Assembly: GCA_046347195.1 (NCBI GenBank)
Contig: JAXMGQ010000002.1
Coordinates: 206,411 to 270,410 of the forward strand
Origin: TMP-86 sp046347195
GTDB lineage: Bacteria; Pseudomonadota; Gammaproteobacteria; Steroidobacterales; Steroidobacteraceae
Length of the DNA stretch: 64,000 nucleotides
Direction: 5' to 3'
The notes under the pieces: model-generated
What the model was told of the DNA's origin: nothing
The model's input: the letters and a program-made list of their open reading frames with translations, nothing else
Databases searched by the model: none
Translations under genes and position numbers: made by a program
Shown here: one piece after another, positions 8,767 through 17,357 of the stretch
Layout of the letters: every line of letters begins with the position of its first letter
Position numbering within the stretch: the stretch's first letter is position 1

Positions 8767-8951
8767 CCATTTCTCCTGGTCTGGAAGGACATTCTAGGGG
8801 CGCGGAGCGGGAAATCCATGGGTTGCATCAGGCGCACCTCGCGGGCCGCAACCCGCAATGCACCATGGACGGCGCACGCGCCCGGCGGTGCCTGCGGTGC
8901 CCTTGAGCGGTTAACATTGCAGGCCTTACGCCAACCGCGCCAGGAGCCGCC

Positions 8952-9341
8952 ATGTCGCACGTCACCGTCATCAGCGAGCACCACTTCACCCAGCAGGTCG
9001 TCTCCGGCCATCACCGTCTGACCTCCGACGAGCCGGCTTCGCGCGGCGGCGGGGACAGCGGCATGGCGCCCTACGAGCTGCTGCTGTCGAGCCTCGGCTC
9101 CTGCACGTCGATCACCTTGCGGATGTACGCCGGACGCAAGGGATGGGAGCTGGGCAAGATCACCGTGGGGTTGCGTTACACGGCGAACGAGGGAACGCGC
9201 GGCCACATCGACCGCCGCCTGTCCTTCTCGAAGCCGCTCGATGCCGGCCAGGCGGAGAAGCTCCTGGAGATCGCCGGCAAGACCCCGGTGACGCGCACCC
9301 TGCTCGGCGGGCTCGACATCGAGACGGTCATCGCGGGTTGA
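8952..9341 (+). CDS. OsmC family peroxiredoxin-like protein
   Basis: 129 residues with the OsmC fold signature: MAPYELLLSSLGSCTSITLRMYAGRKGW, where the Cys is the expected peroxidatic residue. OsmC/Ohr proteins reduce organic hydroperoxides using two cysteines. Here the second conserved position reads KTPVTRTLLGG, with Thr in place of Cys, a variant seen in the YhfA-like branch of OsmC proteins, so classical thiol peroxidase chemistry is uncertain. An AGGAG-type ribosome binding site precedes the start. It is convergent with slt and overlaps its 3' end by 14 bases. Confidence 0.93.
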   Translation: MSHVTVISEHHFTQQVVSGHHRLTSDEPASRGGGDSGMAPYELLLSSLGSCTSITLRMYAGRKGWELGKITVGLRYTANEGTRGHIDRRLSFSKPLDAGQAEKLLEIAGKTPVTRTLLGGLDIETVIAG

Positions 9342-11262
9342 CGGCGGGCATCAGCGTGGCGAGGTGCGGCAACGCGGCCTTGCGCACCCAGGCAAATGCC
9401 ACGATGTGCTCGAGCACGCGCTGCACGTAGCCGCGCGTCTCGGCGTACGGGATGTTCTCCACCCAGATATCCGCGTCCATCGGCTGTGATGGCCGCCAGC
9501 GCGACACCGGCACCGCGCCTGCGTTGTAGGCCGCCAGCGCCAGCGGCAGGTCATCCTGGTACTTGTCCAGCACCTCTCGCAGGTGCGCGGCACCGAGCAG
9601 GATCGCCGTCGAGGGCTCGAACAGCGCATCGCGCGACTCATACGGGATCTTCCAGCGCCGGGCCAGGGCCGCGGCCGTGGCCGGCATCACCTGCAGCAGG
9701 CCGCGCGCACCGGCAGCCGACACCGCGTCCGTGCGGAACAGGCTCTCCTGGCGCATCAGCGCGTCGATCCAGTCCGGAGGCACCCGCGTCCGGTGGCTGG
9801 CCGCGGCGATCTCGGGCGCGAAGGGCCTGGGATATCGCAGCTTCACATCGTCCCAGGCGCCGAGCTGCGCGAGCAGGGCGATGGACTGCGAATACCAGCC
9901 CCAGCGCGAGGCGAGGATCGCTGCCTGCGTACGCGTGGGGACATCGGCATCCGCGATCGCCACCGCCCATTCCACGCCGGCCTCATCGGTCAGGCCACAC
10001 TCGAACAGGGCACGTGCGCGCGCCAGGCCCGGCTCCGCGGACAGTTGCTTCAGGCGCTTCGCATCCGGCTCGAGCGGAACGGGATCGAGCCTGTAGTGCC
10101 GGTGGGCGCGATCGGCGGCGAGATATCCGTAGTAGTCGCGCAGCGAGGCGAGCTCGGCGTACAGCGGCTGCGCCGCGTCCTCACCTTCGTTGCGCTCCAG
10201 CGCCCGCGCCCGCCAGTAGCGCCAGCGCGGCTGTGCCGCGAGCTCCGGCGGCATCTGCGTGATCCAGTCCTGCGCCCTGCGGAAATTGCCGGCCCACAGC
10301 GCCGAGCGGACGCGCCACTCCTGCACCATCGCATCGACGGTCGCCGCCGGCACCTCGTCGAAGGCGCTCACCGCATCGAGGTTGCGCGACCAGGCCGCAC
10401 CGAGCGCCGCAGCGCGCCTGAGCTGTCCCTTGGTGGCCTCAGGCAGGTCCGTCCGCTGCAGCAGGGCGGGCAGGAGGGCCGCGGCCGCGACGAAGTCCGC
10501 CACCGCGAATTTCGAGAATCCGGCGACCAGCGCGGCGGGTTCCACGCCGCGCGCCGGATCGCGCATCAGCGCTTCCAGTTCGGCCCTCGGCGTCTGCAAC
10601 AGCAGGATCCATTGCAGCAACGGCTCGTTGCGCGGCGCCGGCACATCCTCCACCGCCTCGCGCGCGAGGCGCAGGTTGCCGGCCTCCAGCGCCGCCCGGG
10701 TGCGGTCCTCGGCCAGTGCCGCCGTGAACAGTCCCTGGCTGCGGGCCCAGGCGAACGCCGCCCCGCACTCGGGTGGCGCAGGCTGCGGCAGACGCCAGCG
10801 TGCGAGCACCTCCGCGCCGAGACCGGCGGTTTCCGCGGTTGCCAGCCGGCCGGCGAATCGCTGGCACTGGAGCTGCGCATCGGCGCTGCCGGCGGTGAGG
10901 GGCAGGAACAGGTCCCAGCGCGCGCGGGCGCCCAGGCTCAGCAGCCACTCGCGCCGCAGTGGCCGGACCACCGGCAGGTCCGCCCGCGATTCCACGAAGC
11001 CGGCGATGCGCGCATCCAGCGCATCATCGGGCGCGCGCTGCAGGTCGCGGCGCAGCCGCGCGGCGAGCAGGTAGTCGTAAAGCAGGTGATGCTGCAGCGC
11101 CGGCGGGTCCGGCTCATCCGGCGCGCCCGACTGCACACGCTGCCAGGCCTCGAGGAATTCGCGATGCGCGGGCGGTGGCGGTCGCGCGGGTGCCGACGAC
11201 ACGGGTGCCAGGGTCACGACCAGCAACACACCGAGCAGGCATCTGCATGCCGCCGGAATCAC
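9328..11262 (-). CDS. slt: Soluble-type lytic murein transglycosylase (Slt70-like)
   Basis: About 644 residues from a GTG start whose GTGA overlaps the stop of the upstream DUF3465 gene. This start gives a good signal peptide (VIPAACRCLLGVLLVVTLAPVSSAPA); the longer ATG reading at 11358 lies inside the preceding gene. The body is a long alpha-superhelical U-domain of TPR-like repeats, typical of Slt70. The C-terminal SLT domain starts at WIDALMRQESLF, whose Glu is catalytic, followed by GARGLLQVMPATA and ALAAYNAGAVPVSRW. It cleaves peptidoglycan glycan strands to 1,6-anhydromuropeptides in the periplasm. It is the last gene of the leftward def-fmt-rsmB-ntrYX chain. Confidence 0.95.
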   Translation of the reverse strand: MIPAACRCLLGVLLVVTLAPVSSAPARPPPPAHREFLEAWQRVQSGAPDEPDPPALQHHLLYDYLLAARLRRDLQRAPDDALDARIAGFVESRADLPVVRPLRREWLLSLGARARWDLFLPLTAGSADAQLQCQRFAGRLATAETAGLGAEVLARWRLPQPAPPECGAAFAWARSQGLFTAALAEDRTRAALEAGNLRLAREAVEDVPAPRNEPLLQWILLLQTPRAELEALMRDPARGVEPAALVAGFSKFAVADFVAAAALLPALLQRTDLPEATKGQLRRAAALGAAWSRNLDAVSAFDEVPAATVDAMVQEWRVRSALWAGNFRRAQDWITQMPPELAAQPRWRYWRARALERNEGEDAAQPLYAELASLRDYYGYLAADRAHRHYRLDPVPLEPDAKRLKQLSAEPGLARARALFECGLTDEAGVEWAVAIADADVPTRTQAAILASRWGWYSQSIALLAQLGAWDDVKLRYPRPFAPEIAAASHRTRVPPDWIDALMRQESLFRTDAVSAAGARGLLQVMPATAAALARRWKIPYESRDALFEPSTAILLGAAHLREVLDKYQDDLPLALAAYNAGAVPVSRWRPSQPMDADIWVENIPYAETRGYVQRVLEHIVAFAWVRKAALPHLATLMPAVNPR

Positions 11263-11861
11263 CGGTAGAGGACCCCGGCCACCTTCAGCCACCCGGCCGG
11301 GTGCCGGCCGGCGGGGTCGTGATGCGTCCAGTGGACCAGTCCACCCTTCTCGTTCCACTCGTACTCGCCCGAGAACTCCACCCGCATTCCGGGCGACAGA
11401 CCCGGCACGCGCTGCGCCAGCTCGACGTTGTGCGCGATCAGCACGCTGGGACCGGCATCGACCTTCAGCAGGAAGCGCTGGTGAGGTGAGCCTCGCGTAT
11501 CGTCGGCCAACACCCTCGACACCGCGCCGCTCCCGTGCACCTGCACGCCCGACTCATGGTTCTCGAAGGCGCGCGCCACCTCGCCGCGATCGGGCGCGAC
11601 CAGCGTGACCGTGGGAATCCCGCTGCCGCTAGCGGCATCGGCGGAGGAGGCGGCCGGGGCCGGGGCCGGGGCGGGCGCCGACAGCGGCGCAATCCAGCCG
11701 AAATGCACGCCGGCGCGGTAGCCCACGGCCAGCACCAGCATGCCGATCAGGATGACGCGGCGGATGGAGCCCAGCCCGAAGGCGCGCCTGGGCGGCGGAC
11801 CCTCGGGGCCCGGCCCGCCGCCACCTGCATTCCGGCGCCTGCGGTCCGGATCGAGGATCAA
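11259..11861 (-). CDS. DUF3465 family membrane-anchored protein
   Basis: About 200 residues if started at the TTG (11861-11859) that overlaps the ntrX stop; an ATG at 11741 would give a shorter form. A basic N-terminus is followed by one transmembrane helix (RRVILIGMLVLAVGYRAG) and an Ala/Pro linker. The C-terminal DUF3465 domain has HESGVQVHGSGAVSRVL, HQRFLLKV, LIAHNVELAQRV and FSGEYEWNEKGGLVHWTHHDP. Family members are small periplasmic or extracellular proteins of unknown function. It is coupled at both ends, to ntrX upstream and slt downstream. The larger open frame extending to 12182 is only antisense-style shadow over ntrX. Confidence 0.85.
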   Translation of the reverse strand: MILDPDRRRRNAGGGGPGPEGPPPRRAFGLGSIRRVILIGMLVLAVGYRAGVHFGWIAPLSAPAPAPAPAASSADAASGSGIPTVTLVAPDRGEVARAFENHESGVQVHGSGAVSRVLADDTRGSPHQRFLLKVDAGPSVLIAHNVELAQRVPGLSPGMRVEFSGEYEWNEKGGLVHWTHHDPAGRHPAGWLKVAGVLYR

Positions 11862-13219
11862 TCGTCGCCCAGCTGCTTGAAATCGACGCCCAGCGCGCGC
11901 AGCTTCCTGTACAGGTGGGTGCGCTCCATGCCCACCCGCTTGGCGAGCTGTCCCACCTTGCCGTTGCAGAGCTGGAGCTGCTGCTGCAGGTAGGCGCGCT
12001 CGAAATGCTCGCGCGCCTCGCGCAGTGGCATGGCCAGCAGGTCCTGCTTCACCAGCGGCTCGTCGGCCGGGGTCTGCACCGACAGCTCGCGCTCGATGTC
12101 CTCGAGCCGGATCTCCTCGTCGCCGCCCAGCACCAGCAGCCGCTGCACCAGGCTCTTGAGTTCGCCCACGTTGCCGGGCCAAGGGTAGTTGCGCAGCCGG
12201 TTCTGCGCGGCGACGCTGAAGCGCCGCAGCGGCAGATGCTGATCATCGACCAGCCGGTCGATGTAGTAGCGCAGCAGGTCGGGCACGTCCTCGGCGAATT
12301 CGCGCAACGGCGGCACGCGCAGCGTGATGACGTTCAGGTGAGCGATGAGGTCGCGTCGCACCGGTGTCGCACCATTTTGCTGGTCGAAGCCAGGCTGCGC
12401 CGAGGCGATCCAGCGCACGTTCAGCGGCACGCGGCTGCGGCCGCCGATGCGCAGGAAGCCGCCCTGCTCGATGGCGCCGACGATGAGCTTCTGCGCCTCG
12501 GCGCTCAGGTCCTCGAGCGTGTTCACGTAGACCGAGCCGCCGGCGGCCTGCTCCAGCAGGCCAGCGTCCACCCGGCCGTCGCGCTCGCCGCCGAACAGTG
12601 CGGTGGCGGGGTCGGTGGCAAGACTTGCGGGGATGATGGGCACGAAGGGCTTGAGCGAGCGCGGGCTCAACGAGTGCAGGTAGCGTGCATACGCCTCGCG
12701 TCCGGAACCCAGCTCGCCCACCAGCAGCACCGGGGAATGGCTGGGCGCCGCCTGCTGGATCTGCTCGCGCAGCATGATGGTGGCCTTGCTCTTGCCGATG
12801 GGCGCGATCAGCGGGGTGTTCTGTCCACGGCTGGACAGGCGCTTGCGGCGGCCGGAGTCCAGCGCCCGCTCCACGGTGCGCAGCAGCTTGGTCAGCGACA
12901 GCGGCTTCTCGACGAAATCGAAGGCGCCCAGGCGCGTGGCCTCCACCGCCGTCTCCACGGTGCCGTGGCCGGACATCATCACCACGGGGCATTCCTCGGT
13001 CTCGCGCGCCGACCACTCGCGCAGCAGCGTGATGCCGTCGGTGTCGGGCATCCAGATGTCGAGCAGCACGAGGTCGGGGGTGCGCGCGGCGCGACGGGTT
13101 CGGGCCTCGCCGCCGTTGGCGGCCACCTCCACCTCGTAGCCCTCCTCGGAGAGGATTTCCTTCAGCAGGCCGCGGATGTCGGCCTCGTCATCGACGACCA
13201 GGATTCTTCCAGCGCTCAT
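11858..13219 (-). CDS. NtrX-like response regulator with degenerate sigma-54 AAA+ domain
   Basis: 453 residues. Receiver domain 1-120 with acidic pocket D10/D11, phospho-acceptor D54 (LLDIWMPD) and K105 (FVEKP). The central AAA+ domain is degenerate. The Walker A position reads GELGSGRE near 168-175, with Arg instead of Lys. The sigma-54-contacting GAFTGA loop is missing, replaced by FGGERDGRVDAG. The Walker B region reads GGSVYVNTL instead of the usual LFLDE type. The C-terminal Fis-like helix-turn-helix (about 405-450) is intact (NGKVGQLAKRVGMERTHLYRKLRAL). It therefore likely binds DNA and responds to phosphorylation by the adjacent NtrY kinase without remodelling sigma-54 holoenzyme. Start ATG overlaps the ntrY stop (ATGA). 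Confidence 0.93.
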   Translation of the reverse strand: MSAGRILVVDDEADIRGLLKEILSEEGYEVEVAANGGEARTRRAARTPDLVLLDIWMPDTDGITLLREWSARETEECPVVMMSGHGTVETAVEATRLGAFDFVEKPLSLTKLLRTVERALDSGRRKRLSSRGQNTPLIAPIGKSKATIMLREQIQQAAPSHSPVLLVGELGSGREAYARYLHSLSPRSLKPFVPIIPASLATDPATALFGGERDGRVDAGLLEQAAGGSVYVNTLEDLSAEAQKLIVGAIEQGGFLRIGGRSRVPLNVRWIASAQPGFDQQNGATPVRRDLIAHLNVITLRVPPLREFAEDVPDLLRYYIDRLVDDQHLPLRRFSVAAQNRLRNYPWPGNVGELKSLVQRLLVLGGDEEIRLEDIERELSVQTPADEPLVKQDLLAMPLREAREHFERAYLQQQLQLCNGKVGQLAKRVGMERTHLYRKLRALGVDFKQLGDD

Positions 13220-15429
13220 GCCCGTTCTCTCCTCAATTCGCCCTTGCGCATCTCCCGTGCCAGGAGGCTTCGCGAGCTCTCGCCCAGCGGCAGCAGGATG
13301 CGGATGCGGGCGCCGCCGGTGCGCGGATTGTCCGCTTCGATCCGTCCGCCATGTTCCTCGACGATCTTCTTGACGATGGCCAGCCCCAGGCCGGTTCCCT
13401 TCGGCTTGCTGGTGACGTAGGGGTCGAACACCGCGCCGATGAGATCCCGCTGGAACCCGGGTCCGTTGTCGGCGACCACGATGGCGGCCTGCAGCGAGCC
13501 CGACTCCTCCGCGAGGTGGGTCTGGATGTCGATACGCGCCCCCTGCCGGCCTTCCAGCGCTTCCAGCGAATTGGTCAGCAGGTTGTTGAGGATCTGGCGG
13601 ATGCGCACGCGATCCGCGGCCACTTCGGGCAGCTGGGAATCGAGATTGAGCTTCAGTTCCACACCGCTGGCCTGCACCCGATACAGATCGACCACTTCGG
13701 TGACGAGTTGGTTCAAATCGAAGCGCGAGACGTGCATGTCCGGCGCCCGCGCGTACTCGCTGAAGGCGTTCACCATCTGCTTCATGGCATCCACCTGGGC
13801 CACGATGGTGTGGGTGGCCCGCTCCAGCACCTGCGCGTCCTGCTCGTTCATGCTGCCCAGGAACTTGCGGCGCATGCGCTCGGCGGAGAGCTGGATGGGG
13901 GTGAGCGGATTCTTGATCTCATGGGCCAGACGCCGCGCCACCTCACCCCAGGCGGCATCACGCTGCGCCTGCAGGAGCGTGGTGATGTCGTCGAACACCA
14001 GCACCACGCCCGGGGCGCCGCCGGTATCGCTGGGCAGGGTCGTGCACGCACACATCAGCACCCGCCTGCCCGCATCGCCCATGAGCTCGATCTGCTCGCG
14101 CCAGTCGAGATCCCCGCCCTGCAGGCGCGCCTGGATGGCGGCGAGGAACTGGCCATACAGGGGGCTCTCGCCGCCCGCCTGGTCCAGCCCCCTGCCCATG
14201 GCGGCGTCGAGATCGACGCCGAGGATGGCCCCGGCCGCCTGGTTGGCGATGCGCAGCGTGTGGTCCGGCTGCAGGGCGATGACCCCGGTGGACAGGCGCG
14301 CGAGGATGACCGCGAGACTCCCGCGCTCGGCCTCCACGGCCTGCTGGCTGCGGCGCGTCTCCTCGCGTGCGCGCGCCAGGCGCTTGGTCATGTCATTGAA
14401 CGAAATGACCAGGTGGCCGAGCTCATCGCGCGAGGACAGCGGCAGGCGCGTGTCGAAGTCGCCCTTGGCCACGGCGCGCGTGCCGGCGATCAGGTCCTGC
14501 ACCGGCTTGACCAGCCGCTGCGCGGTGAAGAAGGCGCCGTACACCGCCGCGATCAGCGACATCAGCACCACAAAGGTGAGGATCAGCGCGAGCGTGGATT
14601 TCAGCGGCTGGCGCAGGGTGACGAGGTTGGCGTACTGGATGTAGGAGCGCTGCACCGTGTCGGCGAGCTGCGAGAGCGGTTGCGGCACGGGATACAGCGC
14701 GATCAGCACGCGCGAGGCCGGGTTGTTCTCCGCATCCAGGAGCGCCGCCGCGCGGATGACGTAGCCGCCGCCGCTGTCGGTGTCCAGGCTCACGTAGGGA
14801 CGGCCGCGGCGTACCTGCGCGAGCATCTCCTCCGGCGCCGGCAGCGGGATCACATCCATGGGGCGATCCGAACTGGTCGCCAGGATCCGCATCTGCGGAC
14901 CGATCACCGAGAACTCGAGTGCGCCGGTGCCGCGGCGCTCGCGGTCGAGCGTGCCGATGAGGTCGAAGTCCGGCAGGCTCGACAGCTCGCGAGCCACCCC
15001 TTGCGTGCGCTGCAGGAACTCGCGCACGCGCAGGTCGAGCGCAGCCTTCGACAGCTCGCGCGTGTCGGACAGGCCCTGGCTGACCTCGAGCTCGAACCAG
15101 CTGTCGATGCCGCGGTTCAGGAACTGCAGGGCGAAGTAGTAGACGACGATGATGGGTCCCACCGCCAGCACGCTGAACACCGCGACCGTGCGCGCCGTCA
15201 GGCGCGAGCCCGGCACGTGCCGGCGGTATTCGCGCACCAGCCGGAACAGCTTGCCCGTGAGCAGCACGAACAGCGTGATGAGCCCGCTGATGTTGATCAG
15301 CAGGATCCAGGGGAGCCACTTGTCGAAATCAGCCGAGTTCTGCGCCGCGCGGGCGAGCAGCAGCAGCGCACCCAGCCACAGCGCGATGGCCGCGGAGGCC
15401 AGCGCGGTCGAGCCGTACCGCCGTATCAT
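13216..15429 (-). CDS. NtrY-like sensor histidine kinase
   Basis: 737 residues from MIRRYGSTALASAA. Hydrophobic helices lie near residues 8-30 and 40-60, and further membrane segments at about 85-110 and 285-310 enclose a periplasmic sensor region. Then come HAMP (VKPVQDLIAGTRAVAKGDF), PAS (VILARLSTGVIALQPDHTLRIAN), HisKA with phospho-acceptor His in RRLAHEIKNPLTPIQLSAERM, and HATPase_c with N box NNLLTNSLEAL, DNGPGF and GTGLGLAIV. In the NtrYX family the kinase controls nitrogen or redox-related genes and in some species the cell envelope. It pairs with the downstream ntrX-like gene (4-base overlap). The longer open frame upstream to 15987 overlaps the DUF4390 gene and is not used. Confidence 0.94.
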   Translation of the reverse strand: MIRRYGSTALASAAIALWLGALLLLARAAQNSADFDKWLPWILLINISGLITLFVLLTGKLFRLVREYRRHVPGSRLTARTVAVFSVLAVGPIIVVYYFALQFLNRGIDSWFELEVSQGLSDTRELSKAALDLRVREFLQRTQGVARELSSLPDFDLIGTLDRERRGTGALEFSVIGPQMRILATSSDRPMDVIPLPAPEEMLAQVRRGRPYVSLDTDSGGGYVIRAAALLDAENNPASRVLIALYPVPQPLSQLADTVQRSYIQYANLVTLRQPLKSTLALILTFVVLMSLIAAVYGAFFTAQRLVKPVQDLIAGTRAVAKGDFDTRLPLSSRDELGHLVISFNDMTKRLARAREETRRSQQAVEAERGSLAVILARLSTGVIALQPDHTLRIANQAAGAILGVDLDAAMGRGLDQAGGESPLYGQFLAAIQARLQGGDLDWREQIELMGDAGRRVLMCACTTLPSDTGGAPGVVLVFDDITTLLQAQRDAAWGEVARRLAHEIKNPLTPIQLSAERMRRKFLGSMNEQDAQVLERATHTIVAQVDAMKQMVNAFSEYARAPDMHVSRFDLNQLVTEVVDLYRVQASGVELKLNLDSQLPEVAADRVRIRQILNNLLTNSLEALEGRQGARIDIQTHLAEESGSLQAAIVVADNGPGFQRDLIGAVFDPYVTSKPKGTGLGLAIVKKIVEEHGGRIEADNPRTGGARIRILLPLGESSRSLLAREMRKGELRRERA

Positions 15430-15446
15430 GATGGCGGAACGGCTGC

Positions 15447-16031
15447 CTATTCTTGCAGTGTCCACGTGTACCACTCGGTCTCGCGGTGCCAGTCGTTCAC
15501 CCAGAACATGAGGATTCGCACGGTCAGGGGCACGGCGCCATAGTCCATCTTGGCGCGCACGTTCGCCTCGTAGCGCGGCCCGGACTGCACGAAGCTCTTG
15601 TCCAGCACCGGCACGTCGCGGATCTGCGCCAGACGGTTGAGCGCCTCGTCCACCGTGGCGAAGCTCTCCTGTTCGCCGCTGTTGACGTTGCGCAGCACGT
15701 AACGCGCGCTCACCGCGTTGTATTGCAGATGGTAGCGCTGCACCAGCTCGGCGACGTTGGCATCCGGCAGCAGCCGGCGCCGCCGTTCCACCAACAGCTC
15801 GACCTGCAGAGAGAGCGGCACGCCATCGGCCAGGCCCTGCCGGACGGCGGGCGTGATCGGCATCTCGAGCCGGGCATTCAGGTGATACACGCCTTCCCTC
15901 AACGAGAAGTCGGCGGAGCGCACCTCGAAGCGTCCGTCCAGTCCGTCGGCCCACGCCAGTGCGGCGCACAGCAGTGCGCAGATGCACAGCAGTGCCCGGC
16001 TCGGGCGGCGGATGGAGGGCAGTGGCTTCAT
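15447..16031 (-). CDS. DUF4390 domain-containing periplasmic protein
   Basis: 194 residues with a signal peptide (MKPLPSIRRPSRALLCICALLCAALAWADG without counting the cleavage exactly). The mature part is a DUF4390 domain: RFEVRSADFSLREGVYHLNARLEM, LLVERRRRLLPDANVAELVQRY, and the C-terminal WVNDWHRETEWYTWTLQE. The gene lies between rsmB (ATGA overlap) and ntrY (17-base gap), the conserved location for this family beside NtrYX. An accessory role in the envelope signal sensed by NtrY is suggested by context only. Confidence 0.92.
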   Translation of the reverse strand: MKPLPSIRRPSRALLCICALLCAALAWADGLDGRFEVRSADFSLREGVYHLNARLEMPITPAVRQGLADGVPLSLQVELLVERRRRLLPDANVAELVQRYHLQYNAVSARYVLRNVNSGEQESFATVDEALNRLAQIRDVPVLDKSFVQSGPRYEANVRAKMDYGAVPLTVRILMFWVNDWHRETEWYTWTLQE

Positions 16032-17350
16032 CGTCGTGTCAGGGCAGCATAATAGAAGCCATCGGCCCCCGCCTCTCCGGGCAGGATCTGGACGCCATGG
16101 CCGTCCGGCTCGCCCCAGCCGGGCCAGCCGGGCCACTGCTCCACCGGCACGGTCGCGGCTGCCGGCGTTTCCCGCAGGAACGAGGCGATGACCTCGCGAT
16201 TCTCGCGCCGCGTGATGGTGCAGGTCGCATAGACCAGCCGGCCGCCGGGCGCCAGCAGCGCGAACAGGGCGCGCAGCAGGCGCAACTGCGCTTGCGCGAA
16301 CTTGCCGATGTCGCCGGCGCGCCGCCGCAGGCGGATGTCCGGGTGGCGGCGAATCACCCCCAGCGCCGAGCATGGCGCATCCAGCAGGATACGATCGAAG
16401 GGCTCACCGTCCCACCAGCCATCCGGCTGCGCCGCGTCCGCGCAGACCACGCGGGCGGCGATGCGGGTTCGCGCGAGGTTGTCCTCGATGCGCCGCACCC
16501 GCGCCGCATCCACCTCCACCGCCCAGAGCGATGCGAGTCCCGGCTCGCGTTCGCCGATCAGCGCCGTCTTGCCGCCGGGCGCCGCGCAGGCATCCAGCAC
16601 GCGCTGGCCAGGCGCCAGCGCCAGTGGTGCGGCGACGCACTGCGCGCCGAGGTCCTGCACCGAGACGAAGCCCTCGCCGAAGCCCGGCAGCTCGCCCACA
16701 TCGCAGGGCTTCTCCATCACCAGCGCGTGCGGCACCGCGGGCTGCAGGTGCGCCGCGAAGCCGGCGGCGCGCAGGCGTTCGAGGTAGCGGGCATCCGGGT
16801 CACGCTGCGCGTGGATCCGCAACCACATCGGCGCCTGCCGATCCGAGGCAGCGAGGATCTGGGTCCAGCGCACGGGCCAGTCGGCGCGCACCAGCTGCGC
16901 CATCCATTCGCAGAACGCGTGGCGCACGATCGGGCTGCGCGAGAGATCCGCATCCAGGGCCGCACGTTCGCGCAGGTAGCGGCGAAGCACTGCATTGACC
17001 AGTCCCGCGAGCTTGTGCAGGTGCAGGGTGCGACAGGTCTCCACCGCCGCATCCACCACTGCATAGTCGGGCGTACGCGCATCCTCGATCTCGAACAACG
17101 CCACCGAGAACAGCGCCCGCGCGAGGGTCGCGCGTCCCTGCAGCGGCTGCGACAGGAGCCTGCCGAGGATGGCCTCGTGCCGGAAGAATCCGCGCACGGC
17201 ACCGTACGCCAGCGAGTGCACCGCCGGGCGCATCGCCGCGGGCGCGGTGCCGAGCACCGCCTCCAGCGCCGCATCCAGGGATAAATCCTTCTCCAGGATC
17301 GCGGCGAGCGCCTGGGCAGCCAGCGAGCGTGGGGATCCGGGGCGGCTCAT
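16028..17350 (-). CDS. rsmB: 16S rRNA (cytosine(967)-C(5))-methyltransferase
   Basis: 440 residues from MSRPGSPRSLAAQALAAIL. N-terminal NusB-like RNA-binding domain (about 1-140) and a C-terminal SAM-dependent RsmB/NOP methyltransferase domain. Motifs: SAM loop VLDACAAPGGKTALI, FDRILLDAPCSALGVIRRHPDI and VYATCTI; the PCS and TCT cysteines are the release and catalytic thiols of m5C enzymes. It methylates C967 of 16S rRNA. The start lies 7 nt after the fmt stop, in the conserved def-fmt-rsmB operon. An in-frame ATG 60 bases earlier lies inside fmt and is less likely. Confidence 0.97.
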   Translation of the reverse strand: MSRPGSPRSLAAQALAAILEKDLSLDAALEAVLGTAPAAMRPAVHSLAYGAVRGFFRHEAILGRLLSQPLQGRATLARALFSVALFEIEDARTPDYAVVDAAVETCRTLHLHKLAGLVNAVLRRYLRERAALDADLSRSPIVRHAFCEWMAQLVRADWPVRWTQILAASDRQAPMWLRIHAQRDPDARYLERLRAAGFAAHLQPAVPHALVMEKPCDVGELPGFGEGFVSVQDLGAQCVAAPLALAPGQRVLDACAAPGGKTALIGEREPGLASLWAVEVDAARVRRIEDNLARTRIAARVVCADAAQPDGWWDGEPFDRILLDAPCSALGVIRRHPDIRLRRRAGDIGKFAQAQLRLLRALFALLAPGGRLVYATCTITRRENREVIASFLRETPAAATVPVEQWPGWPGWGEPDGHGVQILPGEAGADGFYYAALTRR

Positions 17351-17357
17351 GGGCGGC

